DNA of 64,000 bases from Algoriphagus sp. PAP.12 (GTDB lineage Bacteria > Bacteroidota > Bacteroidia > Cytophagales > Cyclobacteriaceae), in contig NZ_JAPPSQ010000004.1 of assembly GCF_026652115.1 (NCBI RefSeq), positions 186,001 to 250,000 of the forward strand, read 5' to 3'. Both the position numbers and the translations under genes were made by a program. Under the pieces are notes generated by a model. The model was not told where the DNA came from. It did no database searches and saw only the letters and a program-made list of their open reading frames with translations. Positions 43,695-53,362 of this stretch are shown here, piece by piece (within the stretch, counting starts at the first letter, position 1; each line of letters begins with the position of its first letter).

Positions 43695-45436
43695 TCCACT
43701 TTTAGGACCTCGTACCTTTTACTTACTCCGTTTTCATTGATCGCCTCGATAGTGAAATAATAAGTCTTGGTTCTATCCAAAGTTTTGAGCCAATATTCAT
43801 TATTTCCCAATACCATGATGGAGGTATACAACTTATCAGGAGCAGTTCCATAATAAATATTATAGGCATAGCCGTCATCCATCGGTGACCATTTCAAATA
43901 CGCACTTCGCTTGTCTTTTTCAGTCCGGAAAACCATAAACTGATTCACTTTTTCAGGAATTGCTCCTCCACCATTTCCAAAAACCCTAAAACCGCTGATT
44001 GCAAATTTGCCAGTCGGCATATGGATGTTTTCTAGCTTTAGGAATCGAGTTTTCACAGGTTTTTCCAATTCCACATATTCATGAGGTACATCTGTTTGAT
44101 TTTGGCTTTTATCTACCAAAACCTCCCATTTTTCACCGTCTAGAGAGTGATACAAAATATACTGATGGAATTGGTCTGTCCTCTTTCCCAATCGATCCTG
44201 ATCCACATCCTGATCAGCATAATTGATCTGTATGGCATTAACAGTGCTGACCTGACCTAAATCTGACTGAATCCACTCTCCTTTTTCACCAGTATTGGCA
44301 CTCCAATAGGTTTTGATATCCTCATCATTGGCTTTGTTTGGAGCGAAACCACCATAGGTAGAGGAGACAGATATTGGCTTTTCATAATTCAACAACATCC
44401 AACCTGTAAATTCCCCTGCCTTATCGGTGTCCGGCAAGTAATGTGGATAGTCTCCAAAAGCAGTATTGCTCCACATCACATCATCTGAATCAAATCCTGT
44501 CGGCCAAATCCCAAGCCTCCGCTCAAAATTGTTTTTGACCGAAACCATGATCGTGCTGACATGCCAATATTTACCTCGGTTGTCCTGAAAAGTAGCGCCG
44601 TGTCCTGCTCCTCTCGCAAATCCTCCCAACTTCATACTCAATGGATCGGATTGAGGAGTAAATGGCCCCAATGGCCCAGTCCCAACAATGACACCATCTG
44701 AATAGCCACTAAATTCTGTTCCTGGTGCTCCATATTGCAAGTAGTATTTTCCATTGTGTTTCGTCATATGAGCTCCCTCCATAAAAGGATCTAAAAAAGT
44801 GTTGTCCATATGCTCTCCAAAGCGTTGCCAGCCATATTTATCAGGCTCCAACAGATACATTTCCTTCCGAGTGCCAATAGGTTCTAGTGTTTTCCTATCC
44901 AATTCAATTCCGTAAAGTGGATAACGATTGGAACTTCCATTGTACATATACAATCTTCCATCATCATCTGTGAAAAAATCTGGATCCCAACCTCCAATTT
45001 CAAATTTTTCAACCAGTGGCTCCCAAACATTCCCAACTGGATCCGTACTCATCCAAATCGTAAAATCCTTTTCATAGGTGGACCCCATGACCAAGACAGT
45101 ATCTCCTACAATTCCCACAGCAGGAGCACAAAGTTCATCGTAGACTTTGTTCCAAGGACGAAGAAAAAGACGCGAATGAAATTCCCATTTGGACATATCT
45201 GTAGAGGTCCAATAACCCCATTGATTAGTCGAAAAGAGAATAAAAGTCCCTTTAAAGTTGACTATGACAGGGTCAGCTGTAGCCCTATGTCTTCCCCATT
45301 CAGAAAAGTTAGGGATGGGAGTATAGCCATAATCCAGATTGATGGGATTGCAATAGGTTTGTTGTTGTTGTTGTGCAAAGGCAGATGAAAAGATTCCTAA
45401 GAATAGGAAAACAAGTAAACTGAAGAAAAACTTCAT
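43691..45436 (-). CDS. secreted GH43-like glycoside hydrolase with CBM32 and fibronectin III domains
   Basis: A 581-residue protein with a signal peptide (SAFAQ). Residues 25-350 form a five-bladed propeller of GH43 type (ATADPVIVNFKGTFILFSTN near 52, GGWDPDFFTDDDGRLYMYNG near 147, MEGAHMTKHNGKYYLQYG near 213), with catalytic acids in DPV, DPD and EGA. A discoidin-like carbohydrate-binding domain follows (about 365-485), then a fibronectin III domain (about 495-578). Family members cleave arabinan, xylan or galactan side chains. Specificity is not evident. Confidence 0.88.
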   Translation of the reverse strand: MKFFFSLLVFLFLGIFSSAFAQQQQQTYCNPINLDYGYTPIPNFSEWGRHRATADPVIVNFKGTFILFSTNQWGYWTSTDMSKWEFHSRLFLRPWNKVYDELCAPAVGIVGDTVLVMGSTYEKDFTIWMSTDPVGNVWEPLVEKFEIGGWDPDFFTDDDGRLYMYNGSSNRYPLYGIELDRKTLEPIGTRKEMYLLEPDKYGWQRFGEHMDNTFLDPFMEGAHMTKHNGKYYLQYGAPGTEFSGYSDGVIVGTGPLGPFTPQSDPLSMKLGGFARGAGHGATFQDNRGKYWHVSTIMVSVKNNFERRLGIWPTGFDSDDVMWSNTAFGDYPHYLPDTDKAGEFTGWMLLNYEKPISVSSTYGGFAPNKANDEDIKTYWSANTGEKGEWIQSDLGQVSTVNAIQINYADQDVDQDRLGKRTDQFHQYILYHSLDGEKWEVLVDKSQNQTDVPHEYVELEKPVKTRFLKLENIHMPTGKFAISGFRVFGNGGGAIPEKVNQFMVFRTEKDKRSAYLKWSPMDDGYAYNIYYGTAPDKLYTSIMVLGNNEYWLKTLDRTKTYYFTIEAINENGVSKRYEVLKVD

Positions 45437-45505
45437 AGGATAGGTATTTTGGGGCCTATCAATTTATGGAATGTCCAGCAATCCTACTAATCATCACTTT
45501 TCATT

Positions 45506-45524
45506 AAATCATTCTAGATGATTT
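45506..45524. promoter_or_regulatory. palindrome upstream of fdhD
   Basis: AAATCAT-TCTAG-ATGATTT has perfect 7-bp arms, 50-70 bp before the fdhD ATG in the divergent intergenic region. Candidate operator. Confidence 0.4.
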
Positions 45525-45576
45525 TAGTTGATTCATTTATTAATGGCTAACTTATCCAGAAGTAAAATCAGCTGAA

Positions 45577-46452
45577 ATGAACGATTTACAATCCCCTTCC
45601 ACAAAGCAAATTCTGATCGAAAAAATCAAAGAAAACACTCTCAGTCTATCAAAAGACACCTTATCAATTGAGGAGCCACTGGAAATTCGATTATCGTATT
45701 TTGACCAAGGAAAACGAATTCAAAAGAACGTTTCGATAACCATGAGAACCCCCGGTGATGATCCGGATTTAGCTCTTGGCTTCTTATTTACAGAAGGTAT
45801 TATTTCCTCTTTTCAGGAGATAAAAAGTGTTTACCAAGACTCTGACTGCTTTTCTGACAAACAAAACAAAATAACTGTCGAACTGCATGATGGAGTCATT
45901 CCGAATCTGGGGAATTCTGATAGAAATTTTTATACTACCTCGAGCTGTGGTGTATGTGGCAAAACCTCGATTGATTCCATTAAGACAGTGAATTCCTTTT
46001 GCAACAATCTACCACCAAGCTTTTCTGTTCCGGTAGACATTCTTTACAATCTACCTTCTACTTTGAAAGCAGTACAAGAAGGCTTCTCCCAAACAGGTGG
46101 AATCCATGCATCAGGCCTATTCGATTTAAGTGGAAACCTCCTTTCCTTTCAAGAGGATGTTGGGAGGCATAATGCCCTCGACAAACTCATTGGAAAAGCT
46201 TTAAAAGACAAGATACTTCCTTTAAACAATCACATCTTACTTCTCAGTGGAAGGGCCAGTTTTGAACTGATTCAGAAAGCTGCAATGGCCGGCTTCAAAT
46301 TCGTGGCAGCAATAGGAGCACCTTCTAGTCTAGCCGTGGACTTGGCAGAAGAATTTGGCATTTCCCTTATCGGATTTCTTAGAGAAAATCGAATGAATAT
46401 TTATTGTGGAAGCGAAAGAATCCAAGTTTCCACTCAAAAAGACAGATTATGA
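45577..46452 (+). CDS. fdhD: formate dehydrogenase accessory sulfurtransferase FdhD
   Basis: A 291-residue cytoplasmic protein. The sulfur-relay Cys pair is C124 and C127 in SSCGVCGK, with MRTPGDDPDLALGFLFTEGI near 56 and FQEDVGRHNALDKLIGKAL near 190. FdhD transfers sulfur from IscS to the molybdenum cofactor of formate dehydrogenases. The molybdoenzyme gene starts within its stop codon (ATGA), so the pair is translationally coupled and probably functionally matched. Confidence 0.95.
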   Translation: MNDLQSPSTKQILIEKIKENTLSLSKDTLSIEEPLEIRLSYFDQGKRIQKNVSITMRTPGDDPDLALGFLFTEGIISSFQEIKSVYQDSDCFSDKQNKITVELHDGVIPNLGNSDRNFYTTSSCGVCGKTSIDSIKTVNSFCNNLPPSFSVPVDILYNLPSTLKAVQEGFSQTGGIHASGLFDLSGNLLSFQEDVGRHNALDKLIGKALKDKILPLNNHILLLSGRASFELIQKAAMAGFKFVAAIGAPSSLAVDLAEEFGISLIGFLRENRMNIYCGSERIQVSTQKDRL

Positions 46453-48827
46453 GTGAGCAGAATAAACGGAAAAGCGAATCTGAAGACCCTATCCAAAACA
46501 CTCCTTCAGCCGAACCTCCTTTTAAACTTTTAAACCTAAAGCAAGGGAAGGTGAAAAAATGGGCCGTTGGGATCCCGGGAGTAGCTACTTCCATTCAAAA
46601 TTTAATTACTGAGAAAACACTGATTCGGGGAGGAAAGGCACTTTTCAAAATGAACCAATTCGATGGTTTTGATTGCCCGAGTTGTGGTTGGCCAGATCCT
46701 GACGACGATCGATCTCGAGTCGCTGAATATTGTGAAAATGGCGCTAAGGCTTTAGCTGAAGAAGCAACTAGCAAGCGAATCACAGCAGATTTTTTCAGAG
46801 ACAACTCGGTCAGTGACTTAGCAAAACTCACAGATTATGAAATTGGGCATTTGGGACGACTTTCGGAGCCCATGTATCTCCCAAAAGGCGGGACTCACTA
46901 TCAACCTATCAGTTGGGATAAAGCATTTTCAAAAATTGCCGAACACCTGAATCAATTGGACTCTCCGGATGAGGCGGCATTTTATACCTCAGGGCGAACG
47001 AGTAATGAGGCTTCTTTTGCATATCAACTTTTTGTCCGGGAGTTTGGTACCAACAACTTCCCTGATTGCTCTAATATGTGTCATGAAACTTCCGGTTTTG
47101 CTTTAAATACCAGTTTGGGAGTCGGAAAAGGGACTGTGAAGCTCCATGAGTTTTACGATACGGATTTGATTGTCATCATTGGGCAAAATCCTGGAACCAA
47201 TTCTCCGAGGATGCTGAGTGCACTGGCAAAAGGCAAAAAAAACGGAGCAAAAATTATTGCAATTAATCCGCTCCCTGAGGCCGGCTTGATGGGTTTTCGA
47301 GACCCTCAGAAAGTATCCGGTATTTTAGGAATAACAGCGGAGCTTGCTGACTTATATCTTCCTGTCAAAATCAATGGAGATTTAGCTTTACTCAAGGCTA
47401 TTGAAAAGATCCTTTTAGGATTTGAAAAAGAAAATCCCGGGAAAGTGTTTGACCACGAATTCATCAAAAATAAAACAGGTGGATATGAAGAAATGATCCA
47501 ACATCTGGAAGGGTTGGACCTCGAAGATTTGGCCTCAAAAGCAGGAGTTTCTTTAGGTGAATTGATCAAAGCTGCAGAAATGATGAAGTTCAAAAATCGA
47601 ATCATTGTCTGCTGGGGGATGGGAGTAACACAACAGCACAATGGAGTAGACATCTGCCGGGAAATCATCAATCTTCTTTTGCTCAAAGGAAGCATCGGCA
47701 AACCAGGAGGAGGACCAAGTCCTGTTCGTGGACATAGCAATGTTCAGGGAAACCGAACCATGCTCATCAACAACCACCCCACTCTGGAGCAATTGAATAA
47801 ACTTCAGGAGGTTTTTGGCTTTAACCCTCCTAGAGAAAATGGGTACGATGTGATCAATACAATCAAAGCAATGCATGGGGGGAAACTGAAAGTGTTTTTT
47901 GCAATGGGAGGAAATTTCCTTTCCGCGACACCAGACACCACCTATACAGCCGAAGGAATAAGAAATCTGAACTTGAGCGTCTCGGTCTCTATCAAGTTGA
48001 ATCGGGGTCACCTCATTCATGGAAAGGAAGCGTTGATTCTTCCTACTATTTCTCGAAGCGAAAAAGACATGGTCAATGGAGAATGGCAGCATGTCAGTAC
48101 TGAAAATTCAATGGGAGTGGTAGAATGGTCCCGAGGAATGCTGGAACCTATTTCCAAGGATCTGATCAATGAAACCCATATTGTTTGCCACATGGCCAAA
48201 GCCACTTTGGGTGATAAATCGGTGGTCGATTGGGATCGGTATTTAGGAAACTACGATGCAGTGAGAGAGGACATTGAGAAATGCATCCCGGGATTCGAAA
48301 ACTATAATGTAAGAGTAAAACAAAAAGGAGGTTTTTATCTACCTAATGCCGCAAGAGATGGGAATTTCAAGTCCAAAAAATACGCTAACAAGGCATCTTT
48401 TGTAATAAGTGAACTGCCTGAAAACAAATTGGAAGAAGATGAATACCTAATGGCTACCACCAGAACGCACGATCAATTCAATACCGTGATTTATGGCTTG
48501 AATGATCGATATCGAGGAATTTACAATGAGCGAAGGGTGGTCATGATGAATAAAAATGATATCGTCAAAGCAGGCCTGAAGGCCGGAGACAAAGTGGACC
48601 TTTACAACCATGATGATGGAATTGAAAGAATTGCACCTTTATTTATCGTGGTGGAATATCCTGTTCCGGAAAAGAACACAGTCACCTATTTTCCTGAAAC
48701 AAACGTCCTGGTTTCGGTCAATAATGTGGTCAAGGAAAGTAATATGCCGGCCTCTAAATACGTGAAAATTAAAATCCGAAAACATGACCCAAATGTTTAC
48801 CAAAAAATGGAATCATTTGGAAGGTAA
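46449..48827 (+). CDS. FdhF/YdeP-family molybdopterin oxidoreductase
   Basis: A 792-residue enzyme from the ATG at 46449. It belongs to the YdeP group: Cys76 and Cys79 in FDCPSCGWPDPDDD, then EYCENGAK, instead of the usual N-terminal 4Fe-4S cluster motif of formate dehydrogenases. The bis-MGD binding blocks include YTSGRTSNEASFAYQLFVRE near 180, IVIIGQNPGTNSPRML near 241, WGMGVTQQHNGVDICREI near 397, GGGPSPVRGHSNVQGNRTM near 420, and the C-terminal domain with TRTHDQFNTVIYGLNDRYRG near 675. There is no twin-Arg signal, so it is cytoplasmic. The reaction is unproven; E. coli YdeP is linked to acid resistance. Confidence 0.88.
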   Translation: MSEQNKRKSESEDPIQNTPSAEPPFKLLNLKQGKVKKWAVGIPGVATSIQNLITEKTLIRGGKALFKMNQFDGFDCPSCGWPDPDDDRSRVAEYCENGAKALAEEATSKRITADFFRDNSVSDLAKLTDYEIGHLGRLSEPMYLPKGGTHYQPISWDKAFSKIAEHLNQLDSPDEAAFYTSGRTSNEASFAYQLFVREFGTNNFPDCSNMCHETSGFALNTSLGVGKGTVKLHEFYDTDLIVIIGQNPGTNSPRMLSALAKGKKNGAKIIAINPLPEAGLMGFRDPQKVSGILGITAELADLYLPVKINGDLALLKAIEKILLGFEKENPGKVFDHEFIKNKTGGYEEMIQHLEGLDLEDLASKAGVSLGELIKAAEMMKFKNRIIVCWGMGVTQQHNGVDICREIINLLLLKGSIGKPGGGPSPVRGHSNVQGNRTMLINNHPTLEQLNKLQEVFGFNPPRENGYDVINTIKAMHGGKLKVFFAMGGNFLSATPDTTYTAEGIRNLNLSVSVSIKLNRGHLIHGKEALILPTISRSEKDMVNGEWQHVSTENSMGVVEWSRGMLEPISKDLINETHIVCHMAKATLGDKSVVDWDRYLGNYDAVREDIEKCIPGFENYNVRVKQKGGFYLPNAARDGNFKSKKYANKASFVISELPENKLEEDEYLMATTRTHDQFNTVIYGLNDRYRGIYNERRVVMMNKNDIVKAGLKAGDKVDLYNHDDGIERIAPLFIVVEYPVPEKNTVTYFPETNVLVSVNNVVKESNMPASKYVKIKIRKHDPNVYQKMESFGR

Positions 48828-48866
48828 AGCTTGTTAATCTAGGAACTCACCAAACCAGCAATTTTT

Positions 48867-50198
48867 ATGGAGGATATGATTTTTTATGACCGGATGCAGT
48901 TTGCATTCACTATCACTTTTCACTATCTCTTTCCTCAATTGACGATGGGTCTATCGCTTTTGATTGTCTATTTCAAATGGCAATATCTTAGGACTCAAAA
49001 GGAATCTTTCAACCATGCTGCCAAATTCTGGATGAAGATTTTCTCCCTCAATTTCGTGATGGGAGTGGTGACAGGAATCCCGATGGAGTTTCAGTTTGGG
49101 ACCAACTGGGCAAAATTCTCTGAATTAACAGGTGGAGTGATCGGCCAGACTCTTGCCATGGAAGGGATGTTTTCCTTCTTCTTAGAGTCTTCATTTCTAG
49201 GTCTATTCCTGTTTGGCGAAAAGCTTTTAGGTCAAAAACTCCACTTTCTGACTGGATTTTTAGTGTTTTTAGGATCTTGGGCTAGTGGCTATTTGATCAT
49301 AGCAACCCACTCTTGGATGCAGCATCCAGTCGGGTATGAAATCCTTGAAAACGGGAAATTTGTTTTGAACAATTTCGGAGCTCTCTTTTCTAATCCTTGG
49401 CTTATTCCTTCATTTCTGCACAATCAAGCGGCTTCTTTGGTCACCAGTTCTTTCGTAATGGCGGCAGTTGGTGCCTTTTATATTTTGAATAAAAAAGAAG
49501 CTGAATTCGGGAAGCTTTTTGTGAAAACCGGAGTCTACTTTGGTTTGGCAGCCTCCCTTTTTGTAGCATTCCCATCTGGTGACATGTTGGCTAAAAATGT
49601 CGTGAAATATCAACCAGTGACTTTTGCAGCCATGGAAGGTATTTTCGAAACCGAAAAAGGTGGAGCAGAAATCGTTTTGATTGGTCAACCTAATATCCTT
49701 GAAAAGAAACTGGATAATAAAATTGCAGTACCAGGCGTACTAAGTTTCCTGACTCACCAACGCTGGAATGCCACGATTTATGGACTGAATGAATTTGATG
49801 AAAAACTCTATCCAACCAATATTGCAGGTTTGTATTATGCCTACCACATCATGGTTGGTCTTGGTACAATCTTTATAGGTCTGATGGGCCTTTCCTTGTT
49901 CTTTTTGATCCGAAAAAAGCTATTCAGTACTGAATGGATTTTATGGAGTTTGGTCTTTGCGCTTCCTTTCCCTTATATCGCGAATATTTCGGGTTGGTAT
50001 ACGGCCGAATTGGGCCGGCAGCCTTGGTTAGTTTACAATTTATTGAGAACCGTAGAAGGTGCCTCTCCAACAGTCTCTTCTGGAAACACCCTGTTTACCT
50101 TATTGGGGTTCATTGGACTGTACTTTTTGCTGGGAATGCTATTCCTTCTTTTGGCAGGAAAAATCATTAAACATGGACCTAATCCTCAAATCGACTGA
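48867..50198 (+). CDS. cydA: cytochrome bd oxidase subunit I
   Basis: A 443-residue membrane protein with about nine helices. His19 of the family (heme b595/d region) is in FHYLFPQLTMG near residue 17, AMEGMFSFFLESSFLGLFLF carries the conserved glutamates near 92 and 100, and HSWMQHPVGYE follows near 150. The heme b558 Met and WYTAELGRQPW motif lie near 380. The Q-loop between helices 6 and 7 is short (family with short Q-loop, as in many Gram-positive and cyanide-insensitive oxidases). It reduces O2 with quinol electrons at high affinity. Confidence 0.97.
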   Translation: MEDMIFYDRMQFAFTITFHYLFPQLTMGLSLLIVYFKWQYLRTQKESFNHAAKFWMKIFSLNFVMGVVTGIPMEFQFGTNWAKFSELTGGVIGQTLAMEGMFSFFLESSFLGLFLFGEKLLGQKLHFLTGFLVFLGSWASGYLIIATHSWMQHPVGYEILENGKFVLNNFGALFSNPWLIPSFLHNQAASLVTSSFVMAAVGAFYILNKKEAEFGKLFVKTGVYFGLAASLFVAFPSGDMLAKNVVKYQPVTFAAMEGIFETEKGGAEIVLIGQPNILEKKLDNKIAVPGVLSFLTHQRWNATIYGLNEFDEKLYPTNIAGLYYAYHIMVGLGTIFIGLMGLSLFFLIRKKLFSTEWILWSLVFALPFPYIANISGWYTAELGRQPWLVYNLLRTVEGASPTVSSGNTLFTLLGFIGLYFLLGMLFLLLAGKIIKHGPNPQID

Positions 50199-50200
50199 TC

Positions 50201-51274
50201 ATGGAAATATTTTGGTACATCGCACTCTTATTTATGCTTACCGTCTATTTGGTCCTAGAGGGCTATGATTTTGGAGCAGGCATTGTGCATTTATTATTTG
50301 CTAAATCTGAAGAGGATAAAAAAATGATCACGAAATCCATTGGCCCTTTTTGGGATGCCAATGAGGTATGGTTAATCGCGTCTGGAGGCGTTTTGTTCTT
50401 TGCTTTTCCTACGCTTTATGCATCTTCATTCAGTGGATTTTATTTGCCTTTGATCATGATCCTCTGGTTATTGATTTTCAGAGCCATCGGGTTGGAGCTT
50501 TACGGTTTTGTCAACAACCACCTCTGGAAAAGCATATGGAATACATCTTTTGGAGTAGCCAGCTTATTGCTTGCTCTCTTCTTTGGAATTGCATTGGGGA
50601 ACATCGTCCGTGGTGTGAATTTGGGAATGGTAGAGAATGGGGTTTCTACCCAAGAAGCTCACTATTTCTTCCTTCCGCTGTGGAATTCGACCTTTAGCCC
50701 GCAAGCAAACCATTTAGGAGTCATTGACTGGTTTACCGTTTTCTTAGGAGTCATAGCTGTGATTGCTTTAACCATTCATGGTGCCAACTGGGTAATTTAC
50801 AAAACCAGCAGCTCCCTTAATCAGAAATTGAAAAAAGTGGTTTTCATTATGAATTTTGCCCTGCTGGCATTTGTCATAGTTTCCCTTTTGGTTTGGCACT
50901 ACATTCAGGAAAACCCCTACGAAAACTTCAATAATCATCCTTGGCTTTGGATTTTCCCAGTGATTTCATTCGCAGGAATTTTCGGACTCTTTAAAGTCAA
51001 ATCTTATAAAGACGGAATGGGATTTCTCTTTTCGACTTTGTTTCTGGTTGGTGGATTCGTTGCATCGGCAGTTTCGATCTTCCCTAAAATGCTCCCAAGT
51101 ACCAATGAAGTGAATCCCTCCTTGACTCTTTACAATGCCTCGGCTCATGAATATGGCCTTTCCATAGGAGTCTTTTGGTTTGTAATTGCATTTGCTTTGG
51201 TTTCGCTGTATTTCATCGTACAGCATAAAGTTTTCAAAGGAAAAATGGATCATATTCACTACGGAGACCATTGA
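50201..51274 (+). CDS. cydB: cytochrome bd oxidase subunit II
   Basis: A 357-residue membrane protein starting 2 bp after cydA. Family motifs include LEGYDFGAGIVHLLFA near 23, GPFWDANEVWLIASGGVLFF near 48, and ASAVSIFPKMLPST near 285. It pairs with CydA. No cydX-like small subunit is evident downstream in the roughly 120 bp before the tetR gene. Confidence 0.97.
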   Translation: MEIFWYIALLFMLTVYLVLEGYDFGAGIVHLLFAKSEEDKKMITKSIGPFWDANEVWLIASGGVLFFAFPTLYASSFSGFYLPLIMILWLLIFRAIGLELYGFVNNHLWKSIWNTSFGVASLLLALFFGIALGNIVRGVNLGMVENGVSTQEAHYFFLPLWNSTFSPQANHLGVIDWFTVFLGVIAVIALTIHGANWVIYKTSSSLNQKLKKVVFIMNFALLAFVIVSLLVWHYIQENPYENFNNHPWLWIFPVISFAGIFGLFKVKSYKDGMGFLFSTLFLVGGFVASAVSIFPKMLPSTNEVNPSLTLYNASAHEYGLSIGVFWFVIAFALVSLYFIVQHKVFKGKMDHIHYGDH

Positions 51275-51374
51275 TTATTAACCACTTAAAAGCACTCCAT
51301 TCATAATTAGCTCATAAGATTTCAAAGTTTTTTTGATTTTTTTCTAATCCTGGGGAACTAATCAATCATCAAAA

Positions 51375-51392
51375 TGATTGAACGTTCATTCA
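51375..51392. promoter_or_regulatory. operator of the TetR regulator
   Basis: TGATTGAAC/GTTCATTCA is an 18-bp palindrome with a single mismatched pair and the perfect core TGAACGTTCA. It ends six bases before the regulator's ATG, so it almost certainly mediates autoregulation. Confidence 0.75.
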
Positions 51393-51398
51393 GAGCTT

Positions 51399-51977
51399 AT
51401 GGAAACTTTACAAGAAAAAAGAATCTCGATCATCAAAAGTGGAATGGAGCTGATCAATGAACATGGATTCCATGGATGCCCGATCAGCCAAGTTGCCAAA
51501 AAAGCCGGAGTCGCCGCAGGCACCATTTATACCTACTTTGAGAACAAAGAAGACATGATCTATGGGATATTCAAAGAGGTGATCCAAAAGCAATATAAAG
51601 CCGTTGCCTTAAAGGACAATCCAGAACTTCCATTCCAAGAAAGGTTTTTCAAATTCTGGGAAAATATTTCTGAATTTTATTTTCAAAACCCTGAAATTCA
51701 AGGGTTTTTAGATCAATTCTTAAAATCCCCATACAACACAGAAGAGGTTCATAAAGAAAACCCAAGTTGGTTTGAATGGACAGAAAACTTTTACCTAGAT
51801 GGCATCCGTCAGGGAGCCATCAAAGATATAAACCCAATAATCTTGAAAATTTTAGTGAATGAATCAGCCCATTCACTGGCAAAGGTCAAAAGGAACTTTG
51901 GAAAGAAACTTGAAAAAAAGAAAGTCGATTTCTCATCCTACCCTTTTATGATTTGGGATGCTATCAAAGCAAATTAA
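51399..51977 (+). CDS. TetR/AcrR-family transcriptional regulator
   Basis: A 192-residue repressor from the ATG at 51399; the longer TTG-initiated frame runs into the operator and is rejected. The N-terminal HTH is at about 10-55 (GMELINEHGFHGCPISQVAK and AGVAAGTIYTYFENKEDMIY). The C-terminal ligand domain fits the AcrR group. It is the first gene of an efflux operon (TolC, adaptor, RND pump) and presumably represses it until a substrate binds. Confidence 0.92.
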   Translation: METLQEKRISIIKSGMELINEHGFHGCPISQVAKKAGVAAGTIYTYFENKEDMIYGIFKEVIQKQYKAVALKDNPELPFQERFFKFWENISEFYFQNPEIQGFLDQFLKSPYNTEEVHKENPSWFEWTENFYLDGIRQGAIKDINPIILKILVNESAHSLAKVKRNFGKKLEKKKVDFSSYPFMIWDAIKAN

Positions 51978-52015
51978 TTACGCATTTAAATAACCGATTA
52001 ACTCTATTTAAAATT

Positions 52016-53341
52016 ATGACCTATTCAAAGCAGTCCTTGCTTTTGGGCCTTGGGCTATTCCTATTGACGGTAAAAGTTCTGGCGCAGGAGGATGTTCCAA
52101 AGTTAGAGGGAACAGTAGGACTTCAAGAAGTACTGGACTATGCCCTAGTACAAAGTCCTACGATCCGACAAGCTCAGATTGATGAGCAAATCGGAGACCG
52201 GGAAATCAAAGCCAATATTGCTGGCTGGTATCCTCAGATTACTGCAAGTGCTGCCGGAGCTTACAATATCAAGCTTCAAACTAGTGCTATTGGCGATCAG
52301 CTGATCACTTTTGGCCAGCCTTACAATTCCAATGTGCTTTTGCAAGTGGACCAGTCACTTTTCAACAGAGATCAACTGTTTGCTTCTCGTACTTCTAAGT
52401 ACTACAGAAATCAATTGGAAGAAGTAATCGAAAATGCAAAAATCAACACCATCGTTGATGTAACAAAGGCATTTTATGACATCCTCCTTTCCGAGGAAGA
52501 GCTAAAAATCATAGAAGAGAACCTCCAAAGGCTGGAAAAGCAATACAAGGATGCCAAAACCAGATACGAAACTGGTTTAGTAGACAAAACAGATTATCAG
52601 CGGGCATTTATCACTCTGACCAACTCAAAGAGTAATCGAAACCGAGTGATGAATTCCTTTGATGCCAAGTATTCTTATTTGAAGCAATTAATTGGCCATC
52701 CTGATAGTTTGAATTTTGAGATAACTTTTGATGTCAAAGGTGCAGTTGAGGATATCGCTCAAGATGCTGCCGATCCATTGATTTTGGATAACCGAGTGGA
52801 ATATCGCTTGATGCAAACTCAGCAGTCTTTGAATGAAATTCAGACTTCGTATGAAAAGTGGAATTACCTGCCACAGCTTTCCGCTTATTATCGATACAAC
52901 TGGATGTATTTCAATCAAAACTTTTCTGATCTATACAATCAGTCCTATCCGACTTCAGCGGTTGGGTTGAACCTATCCATTCCGATTTTTCAGGGTGGAA
53001 AAAGAGTTCATCGGGTGAAAGCAGCCGAGCTTCAAGTGGAGCGTGGGAAAATTGATTTGGAAAACTTGACGAATCAAATCAATACGCAATATGATGCAGC
53101 TTTGGCCTCTTACAATTCCAGCTTGTATGAGTGGGAAACCATCCGTGAAAATATGGAAATGGCAGAAAATGTCTATAACATCATCAAAATGCAATACGAT
53201 GAAGGAGTCAAAGCCTATGTGGACCTAGTTGTTGCAGAGACAGACCTTCAAACTGCTCAAATCAATCATATCAATGCATTTTATCAAGTCTTGCTATCCA
53301 AACTGGATTTGGATCAAGCATTGGGCACCATCAACTATTAA
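52016..53341 (+). CDS. TolC-family outer-membrane efflux protein
   Basis: A 441-residue protein from the ATG at 52016, which begins a signal peptide (VKVLAQ). It has the two TolC repeats: TVGLQEVLDYALVQSPTIRQ near 31, DVTKAFYDILLSEEELKIIE near 140, VGLNLSIPIFQGGKRVHRVK near 318, and EGVKAYVDLVVAETDLQTAQ near 395. It provides the outer-membrane channel for the pump encoded downstream. Confidence 0.93.
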   Translation: MTYSKQSLLLGLGLFLLTVKVLAQEDVPKLEGTVGLQEVLDYALVQSPTIRQAQIDEQIGDREIKANIAGWYPQITASAAGAYNIKLQTSAIGDQLITFGQPYNSNVLLQVDQSLFNRDQLFASRTSKYYRNQLEEVIENAKINTIVDVTKAFYDILLSEEELKIIEENLQRLEKQYKDAKTRYETGLVDKTDYQRAFITLTNSKSNRNRVMNSFDAKYSYLKQLIGHPDSLNFEITFDVKGAVEDIAQDAADPLILDNRVEYRLMQTQQSLNEIQTSYEKWNYLPQLSAYYRYNWMYFNQNFSDLYNQSYPTSAVGLNLSIPIFQGGKRVHRVKAAELQVERGKIDLENLTNQINTQYDAALASYNSSLYEWETIRENMEMAENVYNIIKMQYDEGVKAYVDLVVAETDLQTAQINHINAFYQVLLSKLDLDQALGTINY

Positions 53342-53362
53342 TCTGAAAACTTTCAATATCTC

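Noticed and set aside
47306..48092. Two long open frames antisense to the molybdopterin oxidoreductase gene
   Set aside because: Their compositions are odd, they show no motifs, and they overlap a well-supported enzyme gene.
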